From the NCBI GenBank assembly GCA_021822165.1, contig JAKARM010000002.1:36050-81734 (forward strand): a stretch of 45,685 nucleotides of DNA, in the 5' to 3' direction. The stretch comes from Microcaldota archaeon. Its GTDB lineage: Archaea > Micrarchaeota > Micrarchaeia > Micrarchaeales > Micrarchaeaceae. Position 1 is the first letter of the stretch. Each line of letters starts with the position of its first letter. A program made the position numbers and the translations under genes. Below, piece by piece: positions 38,877 through 45,685 of this stretch. The notes beneath the pieces were generated by a model, which was given only the letters and a program-made list of their open reading frames with translations, was not told where the DNA came from and did not search any database.

Positions 38877-39544
38877 TTGAAGAAGCTGAAGGGTGCAGCC
38901 AGATTTATTATCCTAACGCAAGGGTATTGGCTGTCCGAGAAACAGTCCGCGACGGCAAGGGTATCGGTAGTGTAGTTGTATCTGAAAAATCCCTTGCCAT
39001 GGCACCCTTTCGCTTCGGCGTACAGGAAGGTGGTGACATTCTCGTCGTGGAAGAAGTCGAAGAGCCCGATGTATTCCTTCCCCTTGTAAACGAAAGAATA
39101 GACCTTTCCGGGCCTTTCGCCGCCCCCGACACGTACCCCCCTTTTTACCAGGGGCCTGTAATCCGCTGTTTTCAGCAGGAGGACCTTCTGCTTCTTCCCT
39201 TCCGAGAACGGGTTGTCGAGCAGCTCAACCACCTGCGCCTTGTACATCTTGTAGTCTTCAGCGTACTTCGTGATATCGTTAACCATAAGGAGCTCCTCCT
39301 TGTTGGCAGAATGCGGGCCGTAGAGGAGATAGGGCTTTATTCCGTCTACGGTGCAGAAATAGACCGTCATCGAATCGCCTATTTTTTCGCCCTTCAGGAA
39401 AAGGATATTGCCCTTCCCCGCCTTCATCCCATAAAGGTACGAAAGCTGCGGGGTAAAGGTGCTTCCGAGGCGCACCAGGTCGCGCAGGGAGGAGACCTCC
39501 GCCATGATTACAGGTATCTTGTTGTTTTGCTTCTTGGCCTTCAT
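38867..39544 (-). CDS. Hypothetical protein
   Basis: 225-aa ORF with good coding character; last codons and stop lie in the tRNA-Asn acceptor. Confidence 0.7.
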   Translation of the reverse strand: MKAKKQNNKIPVIMAEVSSLRDLVRLGSTFTPQLSYLYGMKAGKGNILFLKGEKIGDSMTVYFCTVDGIKPYLLYGPHSANKEELLMVNDITKYAEDYKMYKAQVVELLDNPFSEGKKQKVLLLKTADYRPLVKRGVRVGGGERPGKVYSFVYKGKEYIGLFDFFHDENVTTFLYAEAKGCHGKGFFRYNYTTDTLAVADCFSDSQYPCVRIINLAAPFSFFKPE

Positions 39545-39553
39545 GGATTTCGC

Positions 39554-40366
39554 CTACTTCCTGAATATCAGGCTTATCAGGTACATTACCGCATAGGCCG
39601 GCGCATTCACCACTGGGAATAGCATGGTGCCCTGTCCTATGGCGGAGTAATCATTGAGAATAGACTGCTTCACTACGAGGGTGACATTGTTGTCCTTGTA
39701 CACCAGGGGGCTCGCAATCGAATCGACATGGACGTCCAGATGGTAGATCCCGGGGGTGAGCTCGTAGACCGGATAGAGGAATACCTTCTTTGTGTCATGG
39801 AGCGCAAAGACGTTTTCGGTGGTGTTCCATGCAGGCAGCCCGCGCAGGCTTATGGAGAAGGGGTTGTCGGACACCCCTGTGTTGTTTATCGAGATATAGA
39901 GGTTCGCCGGCTCCCCGCTCCCGACATCTATGCTCCTAGGGGAGACGTTCAGTTTGAATACGTTTGGGGTCACGTTGACATATGCCCTGAAATGGACTGA
40001 CCCGAGCTTCGAATAGTTGCCTATGTTTATTGCGGTGACGTCAAAGCTGTAGGTCCCGTTGAGGGCATAGGGCGATGGCTTTATGCTGACGGAAAGGGTG
40101 GGGGTGTAGAGGGAGGAGTTCTGTACGACCCAACCGCTCTGCACGCCGGTGGCCTCAAGCTCGTTCCAGCCCCTGTTTATAGGATATCCCGTCCTGTTGA
40201 ACGCCGTTGACGATATCGTTATATAGAATGTCTGGCCGGGGCCGACCTTGCCGAGATAGATGCTCCCGTTGTCGTGGATCGTGGCGTTGTACGGCCCCAC
40301 GACATTGACATAGGATCCTGCGGCGATGGCTGAAAATGCCGCTATGACAACCAGGAATGCCGCCAT
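39554..40366 (-). CDS. Predicted secreted/membrane-anchored surface protein
   Basis: N-terminal hydrophobic segment, many N-X-S/T sequons, beta-rich repeats, C-terminal TM. Confidence 0.75.
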   Translation of the reverse strand: MAAFLVVIAAFSAIAAGSYVNVVGPYNATIHDNGSIYLGKVGPGQTFYITISSTAFNRTGYPINRGWNELEATGVQSGWVVQNSSLYTPTLSVSIKPSPYALNGTYSFDVTAINIGNYSKLGSVHFRAYVNVTPNVFKLNVSPRSIDVGSGEPANLYISINNTGVSDNPFSISLRGLPAWNTTENVFALHDTKKVFLYPVYELTPGIYHLDVHVDSIASPLVYKDNNVTLVVKQSILNDYSAIGQGTMLFPVVNAPAYAVMYLISLIFRK

Positions 40367-40388
40367 TGCTATTTTTATCGACAGATGA

Positions 40389-41000
40389 TCACCTTTTTTT
40401 GGATAACGGATGCGCCACGCATGGCACTGGTTTGGAACCCCCCTTGAAGGACCTCGCGATCTTCCTTATGTCCTTGGAAAACTCCGATTTCGATCCCGAA
40501 TTCGCCACAACGAGATCCGCCTTCGCTATCGCCATTGCGAGCCCCCATTTTGTCTCCTTGTTATCCCTCCATACGAACTCCTTATAGTTCTGTATCTCGT
40601 CTTCCCTATCCCTATAAGCTCCGATTATTCTTTTATACCTTGTCTTTGGCGGGGCAGTGACGGCTATAAGGCAGATTTCGCGCCCCTTCATGTGTTTCCT
40701 GAAATATTCCACTTCCGTATTGCTCCTGATGCCGAATACCGCTATGTCCCCGGCCATGCCCGAGATCTCCTTGACCACCAGCTTCGAGACGATATCCTTC
40801 CCCCTTTTCACCCTTAATTCCGTAGAGAAGTTCCTCATGGAGTAGGCATCTATAGGGACCCCTTCCTTCCTCATGAGGTTCGTAACTACCGAGCTCATCT
40901 CGAATATCTTATACCCTTCATCGGCCATTATCTTCGACGCATAGGACTTCCCGCTCCCGGGCATCCCTGTAAAGCAGAGTAAAGGTTTCTTGTCCATCAA
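40389..41000 (-). CDS. UPF0200/dephospho-CoA-kinase-like P-loop kinase
   Basis: GMPGSGKSYASKIM Walker A; VFGIRSNTEVEYFRKH; RYKRI. Confidence 0.85.
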   Translation of the reverse strand: MMDKKPLLCFTGMPGSGKSYASKIMADEGYKIFEMSSVVTNLMRKEGVPIDAYSMRNFSTELRVKRGKDIVSKLVVKEISGMAGDIAVFGIRSNTEVEYFRKHMKGREICLIAVTAPPKTRYKRIIGAYRDREDEIQNYKEFVWRDNKETKWGLAMAIAKADLVVANSGSKSEFSKDIRKIARSFKGGSKPVPCVAHPLSKKR

Positions 41001-41010
41001 TATCCCAATG

Positions 41011-41556
41011 TCAGATATATTTCGAGGTGAAGGTCGCGACCTTCGTGATGTAGTGCCCCGGCAGCCCGGAAATCGTGTAGTTTATCCAGATGTTGCCGCT
41101 GAAGACGTTGTCCTGCGACGACGTAGCAAGACCGCCGCTGTCGTAGCAGTACATGTACAGGATTGAGGAATTGTCGCTATATATGGTTATCCCGCCGGAT
41201 ATGGCGCTCGGATAGAACTGCGTTGAGTTGGTCACGTGGACATTGCCGTATGCCGGAAGATCCCCGGTGCCATTGACCGTGCTCGAGCATGCGGCCCCGG
41301 CGATCTTTATCTCGCCGCCCGTGGCCTGGGTGAGCACCATGTGGAAGGTCCCGTTCTTGAATATCCCGTAGGAGGTGCAGAGGAACGAGGGGGAGGGATA
41401 GCAGGAATCCGGGGCGAGCCTTGCATTGAGTATGCCGACCCTCATCACGACGTATATGGCGATCGTCATCAGAAGTATGACGAAGCCGTAGGAGATTATG
41501 AAGTCTATCGCAGCTTGTTGCTTCATGCCCTTGCCGGATACGTAACGCTTGGCCAT
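41011..41556 (-). CDS. Type IV pilin-like protein (class III signal peptide-like N-terminus)
   Basis: MKQQAAIDFIISYGFVILLMTIAIYVV; start inferred at MAKRYVSGK inside ORF 41011..41604. Confidence 0.75.
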   Translation of the reverse strand: MAKRYVSGKGMKQQAAIDFIISYGFVILLMTIAIYVVMRVGILNARLAPDSCYPSPSFLCTSYGIFKNGTFHMVLTQATGGEIKIAGAACSSTVNGTGDLPAYGNVHVTNSTQFYPSAISGGITIYSDNSSILYMYCYDSGGLATSSQDNVFSGNIWINYTISGLPGHYITKVATFTSKYI

Positions 41557-41572
41557 CGAATCATTAGGAAGC

Positions 41573-42772
41573 TCAGTTCCTCTCGTTTTTCCCCTTCCCG
41601 ACATGCAGCCCTATGCCGCCCCCGTCCCGCGTTATCTTTATGTCGAGATCCTCGCCGCCGAGCATCTTCTGGAGCTCGTCATAGGTGTATGCCCCTATGT
41701 CTCCGCTGCTGACCACGCCCTTTACCTTTAGTATCTCCTCCCTTCTCTTTATTATCTCCCCTTTCTCCGTTTCCGTGTACTTGAGCTGGAGCTTTGGGAC
41801 CTCCTTCGACTCGAAGAGGCTCTCTATGTCGAGATTTATCGACTTGTACCCCTCGTCCTGGAGTATGAAGGGTGTGACAGCGTTGAATTCCGACTTGACC
41901 TCGCTGACCGCGCTTGTTATCTCGTCGCGCATCCCCGCGATCACGAACTCGTTGCTGTTGAGGAAACCGACGAACACGTTCTTGCCCCTGACCTTTATGG
42001 CATCCTGCAGCAGCTGGGAGACGAGGCGCAGGATTACGATAGCAGACTTCTCCTTGAACCTCTTGGCATAGGCTGCAAGGTTTTCCACCTTGAGCGTGCC
42101 TATGGAGTACTTCCCCCCGTCCTTTATCCTGCTCTCGATCTCGTTGGATATCCTCTCCTCGTCGGGCAGGTCGATGAGCGGGTCGAACCTCTTGCCCTTC
42201 TTTTTCAGGAAGAGGGTTACGAGATTCCTCAACTCGTTGGGATCGAACGGCTTCTTGATGTAGTAGTCTGCGCCATATTCTATCCCCTTGAACCTGTTGC
42301 TCGTAGGGTCCATGGCGCTCACTATTATCACGACGCTGTCCGAAAGCCCTGGATCGCTCTTGATGGTCTGGCAGATGTCCAGGCCGTCTTTGTTCGGGAG
42401 CATCAGGTCGAGGATGACGAGGTTGGGGTTGAACTCCCTTGCGGTCTTCATCGCCTCCCCGCCGTCGTATATCTGCTTTATCTGGAGGTCCTTCCCTATA
42501 GAGAGGGCCATGAGCTTGTTTATGTTCTTGTCGTCCTCCACTATCAGCACCCTGCTCAGGGTTTCGGGCTGCTGGAGGAGGTAGTAGGTCAATATGCCGC
42601 CTATCCTCCTTGAGGCGATCACGTTTTCGGCTTCCATCGAAGAGAGGGCCTTCGAAACGTTCTCCTTCCCGTAACTGCCGGAGAGGGCGACCTCGAGCTC
42701 GTTTAATGTCATCTGCTGCTTATCATTTAGGATCGTCACGACCTCTTCATTAAGTGGGATTGCTGCGACCAT
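41573..42772 (-). CDS. wHTH + CheY-like receiver + degenerate GGDEF-like regulator
   Basis: Receiver VLIVEDDKNINKLM...VILDLMLPNKDGLDICQ...IIVSAM...GADYYIKKPF; GGDEF-like VFVGFLNSNEFVIAG; N-terminal wHTH-like segment. Confidence 0.85.
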   Translation of the reverse strand: MVAAIPLNEEVVTILNDKQQMTLNELEVALSGSYGKENVSKALSSMEAENVIASRRIGGILTYYLLQQPETLSRVLIVEDDKNINKLMALSIGKDLQIKQIYDGGEAMKTAREFNPNLVILDLMLPNKDGLDICQTIKSDPGLSDSVVIIVSAMDPTSNRFKGIEYGADYYIKKPFDPNELRNLVTLFLKKKGKRFDPLIDLPDEERISNEIESRIKDGGKYSIGTLKVENLAAYAKRFKEKSAIVILRLVSQLLQDAIKVRGKNVFVGFLNSNEFVIAGMRDEITSAVSEVKSEFNAVTPFILQDEGYKSINLDIESLFESKEVPKLQLKYTETEKGEIIKRREEILKVKGVVSSGDIGAYTYDELQKMLGGEDLDIKITRDGGGIGLHVGKGKNERN

Positions 42773-42996
42773 AAAGCCACCGGTAGAGTATCGTAGAAAA
42801 GATATATTAGCTTTATGTGACCCTGCCGCCCAGCTTCTGTCGGCCTGCGCACGATCCCCGCCTGCGGAGGGGCAGGGAGAGCATCCGATGGGGCCTGGCC
42901 GGCTTCGCCATGGAAAGAAAGCTGGAAAAGGGGAGGTAGCCCCGCCGCTGCAAAGGTATATAAAAATTAATCCCCATCCACATAGATGTTGATAAG

Positions 42997-44070
42997 ATGT
43001 CCTTCACCCAATCACGATTAGGCAACCCAAGACGCGGCAGGATAAAGGTGAACAGCAACCAACTTAGGAGGGCTGCGCCCAAGCTGGCGGCTGGGGTGGT
43101 GGTCCTCATCGCCCTCCTCTACGTAGCTTCTTCGTTATTATCCGGAAACCGCCCCATATCCCCCAGCCAGCCCGCCACCTTCCTGATCAACTCGAGCACG
43201 AAAGTGGTAGCGATAAACGGCAGCCAGTATGCCATAATCCTCGACTCCATAACGCCGAAAGAGGGGAGGGCAAACATATACCTGGAAAGGTCCCCGATCT
43301 TCTTGAACAGGATCTATAACGTGACGCTCTCGCTGGGCAACGTAACGCATGTGGCCGTCGGCACCAACTATTCCGATATCGGGGTGGCGCTCAACCTAAT
43401 CGCCGGGAACAGCATCAGGATAACCGTGACAGCAATAAGCACCGACCTCGGGATAAAGCCCGACTCGGAAGATATCAGGGTTATTCCGCCGGCGCTCCTG
43501 GAAGGGACACCGTATGCAGGGAGCGGGGGCAACTCGACGGCACCGGCTGCAGGGAACACGACGGCATCCAATAGCACGAAGCCGGCGGCTGCGGCGGCCG
43601 CGAAGGCAACTTCGGCGAACCAGACCGCACCGGCGCAGGATAGCGCTGAGCTGAAAGCCGTCGCGATAGCAGAAGCTGACAAATACTACCCGCTCATGCT
43701 CAACTATTCGAATCTCTACAACAACAGCGCCAATTGCACTGAGGCCGCATACAACTCCAGTTACCTGGCTTACTATTCCAAGAGCCCGGGAGGGCCAACG
43801 ACCTATGCCAATGTCAGCCTTACCACCCCCTACTCCATGTACAGCAACGTGACAGGGAGCGGAAGCGAATACAACATGACGTTCTACGCGAAATCCCGCA
43901 CGAAGATGCTGGATGGCGCTGCGGTAATCATATCGGTGAACACGCTGTCGGGGGACATTGTAGGGAACTATACGGAAGGGATATTCCTTGGGAGCAACTA
44001 CACAAGCCTGAAATCAGGGTACGTCAAGGTGCTCGGGATAGGCAATGCCTGCGGGATATACGTAGCCTGA
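42997..44070 (+). CDS. Membrane-anchored extracellular protein, Ala/Asn/Thr-rich linker, many N-glycosylation sequons
   Basis: N-terminal basic region plus TM VVVLIALLYVASSLL; TATA-like GTATATAAAAA upstream (~42956). Confidence 0.75.
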   Translation: MSFTQSRLGNPRRGRIKVNSNQLRRAAPKLAAGVVVLIALLYVASSLLSGNRPISPSQPATFLINSSTKVVAINGSQYAIILDSITPKEGRANIYLERSPIFLNRIYNVTLSLGNVTHVAVGTNYSDIGVALNLIAGNSIRITVTAISTDLGIKPDSEDIRVIPPALLEGTPYAGSGGNSTAPAAGNTTASNSTKPAAAAAAKATSANQTAPAQDSAELKAVAIAEADKYYPLMLNYSNLYNNSANCTEAAYNSSYLAYYSKSPGGPTTYANVSLTTPYSMYSNVTGSGSEYNMTFYAKSRTKMLDGAAVIISVNTLSGDIVGNYTEGIFLGSNYTSLKSGYVKVLGIGNACGIYVA

Positions 44071-44083
44071 CTTGGTGAATCGC

Positions 44084-44347
44084 ATGTCGATCATAGAAAA
44101 AAAGGTCTGGCCTGAATTCTTCGGGTTGATCCTCTCCGGAAAAAAGAGCTTTGAACTCAGGCTTGCGGATTTTGAGTGCAATCCCGGCGACGTCCTGATG
44201 CTGAGGGAGTACGACCCCGGCACGAAGAAATACACGGGCAGGAGCATAGAGAAGACGGTGGTATACGTCATGGAAACGAAGGGGCAGAGGTTCTGGGACG
44301 AGAAGGACGTGAAGAAGCACGGGTTCCAGGTAATCGGCTTCGAGTAG
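44084..44347 (+). CDS. ASCH-superfamily / DUF3850-like protein
   Basis: EKKVWPEFFGLILSGKKSFELRLADFECNPGDVLMLREYDPGTKKYTGR. Confidence 0.88.
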   Translation: MSIIEKKVWPEFFGLILSGKKSFELRLADFECNPGDVLMLREYDPGTKKYTGRSIEKTVVYVMETKGQRFWDEKDVKKHGFQVIGFE

Positions 44348-44437
44348 CGCCCATTGGCGCATGAGAGGAGAGGGCATTTCCCGGCCTTGCGGCTGCGGCG
44401 GGGCTGGTTATTTAAGCTTGAAGGGCAAAAATGGAAT

Positions 44438-45406
44438 ATGGAGAAGGAGCTTGCGGAACTTCATGTGCACCTGGGAGGAGCTGTCGACCCCGCGATAATG
44501 TGGGAGATAGCGCATGCGCAAGGCATACGGCTGCCGACCAAGGACTACTGGCATTTCGTCGAGATGATTACGGCCAACCGCAACAGCGTGAAGGGCTTTG
44601 ATGACTACCTGGAGCTCTTCAGGCTTACCGACCTCATACAATCAAGCCCTGCCGCCATAGAGACCTCGGTCTATCAGAACATCGCCGGGGCATACAGGAA
44701 AAACAACATCACGCTCCTCGAACTCAGATTCAACCCCATGAAAAGGAACCGCGGCGGGGAGCAGGATCTCGACCACATCATGATGGCCGCAGCCCGCGGG
44801 CTTGACAGGGCATTGCTCGAATACCCGGTCAAGGCCGGCATCATAGTATGCCTGGACAGGTCGTTCAGCCACAGGTTCAACGAGATACTCGTGGAGAAAG
44901 CGATAAAATACAGCTCCAGGGGCGTGGTGGGGATAGACATTGCCGGGCCGAACAGCAAGGGCTTCAATTACAGGGATTATAACGGGCTTTACAGGAAGGC
45001 CAGGAAGGAGGGGCTGGGGCTGACGGTCCATGCGGGCGAGGAGCAGGACCACAGGTCAGTCATAGAAGTGATAGAAAGCCTGGAGCCCGAAAGGATAGGC
45101 CATGGCATACGCGCCGCGGAAGACCAGCGCACCATGGATATGATAAAGGAGCGCGGGATAACCCTGGAGATATGCCCTTCGTCCAACCTGAGCACAAGAG
45201 TCGTGCGCGACATGGAGCACATGAGAGGCATATTCGATACGCTGAATCGCAACAAGGTAAAATACACGATAAACACGGACGGCCCGGAGATGCTGGTGAC
45301 GAACCTCAGGAACGAGATAGAAATGCTCCTGGACAACGGCATAGCAACCGAAAGCGATATGGCGAGGGCGAACAGGCTGGCGTTCAAGGCGTCATTCCTA
45401 AAGTAG
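44438..45406 (+). CDS. Adenosine deaminase family amidohydrolase
   Basis: ELHVHLGGAVD, TVHAGEE, RIGHGIRA, LEICPSSNLST, YTINTDGPEM. Confidence 0.9.
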   Translation: MEKELAELHVHLGGAVDPAIMWEIAHAQGIRLPTKDYWHFVEMITANRNSVKGFDDYLELFRLTDLIQSSPAAIETSVYQNIAGAYRKNNITLLELRFNPMKRNRGGEQDLDHIMMAAARGLDRALLEYPVKAGIIVCLDRSFSHRFNEILVEKAIKYSSRGVVGIDIAGPNSKGFNYRDYNGLYRKARKEGLGLTVHAGEEQDHRSVIEVIESLEPERIGHGIRAAEDQRTMDMIKERGITLEICPSSNLSTRVVRDMEHMRGIFDTLNRNKVKYTINTDGPEMLVTNLRNEIEMLLDNGIATESDMARANRLAFKASFLK

Positions 45407-45589
45407 AAGTAGGCTTCCTACAACCTTGCCGTTGCAAACGACACTGGTCACCCAAACCCGCTTGCAGGTTTGCCACAGTGATCCCTGCTCGGGAAAAATG
45501 TAGACTCGACGGACTTCAGCAGTTGAGTATGATGTACAAACACCATTAGATAATAGTGTTTAATATTTGATGGTACTTGCTTGAATCCG

Positions 45590-45685
45590 TTAACATTTTA
45601 TTGTCTTGACCCCAACTTTCCTAGCAAGTTCTGCCTGATTACCATCACAGGTTACTAGCTCGTAAGCATTCTTTAGCGCCGCAGC
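45590..45685 (-). CDS. C-terminal end of a PIN-domain-like protein (truncated by window edge)
   Basis: Minus-strand translation AAALKNAYELVTCDGNQAELARKVGVKTIKC* resembles PIN-domain C-termini. Confidence 0.5.
   Translation of the reverse strand, partial: AAALKNAYELVTCDGNQAELARKVGVKTIKC

Noticed and set aside
43520-43630. Ala/Asn/Thr-rich low-complexity stretch
   Set aside because: Explained as an extracellular linker in the 42997-44070 protein; no DNA-level tandem repeat.
45440-45480. CAAACC-CGCTTGCA-GGTTTG inverted repeat near the window end
   Set aside because: Short, no clear association; context truncated by the window edge.
1-45685. CRISPR array search
   Set aside because: No regularly spaced repeats and no cas motifs seen.

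Overview
This is a 45.7-kb chromosomal window from an archaeon. Compact genes, AGG/ATA-rich codon usage, archaeal ribosomal proteins, FEN1, aMBF1, PolX and DUF373 suggest an acidophilic DPANN/Micrarchaeota-like lineage; the lineage is inference. Main content: TruD, Fe/Mn-SOD, a stand-alone and unusually divergent 23S rRNA gene, a G1 (eqolisin) acid peptidase, IlvE, a core ribosomal operon (Rpp29-uS17-uL14-uL24-eS4-uL5-uS14-uS8-uL6-eL32-eL19-uL18-uS5), an Lhr-type helicase with its phosphoesterase, a site-2 protease, aMBF1-FEN1, PolX, a CoA-disulfide-reductase-like enzyme, transporters, a tRNA-Asn, a surface/regulatory operon and an adenosine-deaminase-like enzyme. Main leads: (1) 23S rRNA substitutions at near-invariant sites (P-loop, sarcin-ricin loop, H69, around the PTC); (2) a wHTH-receiver-degenerate-GGDEF regulator next to a class III pilin-like gene; (3) a protein fusing a transposase-like N-terminus to Lrp/AsnC-like modules, with a perfect 12-bp direct repeat at its promoter; (4) an orphan IS200/IS605-type right end without tnpA/tnpB; (5) a structured, tRNA-D-arm-like leader before a winged-helix gene; (6) an AT-rich remnant island next to a tRNA-Asn that overlaps a CDS and has a duplicated T-arm. 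No CRISPR array, 16S rRNA or convincing 5S rRNA was seen.
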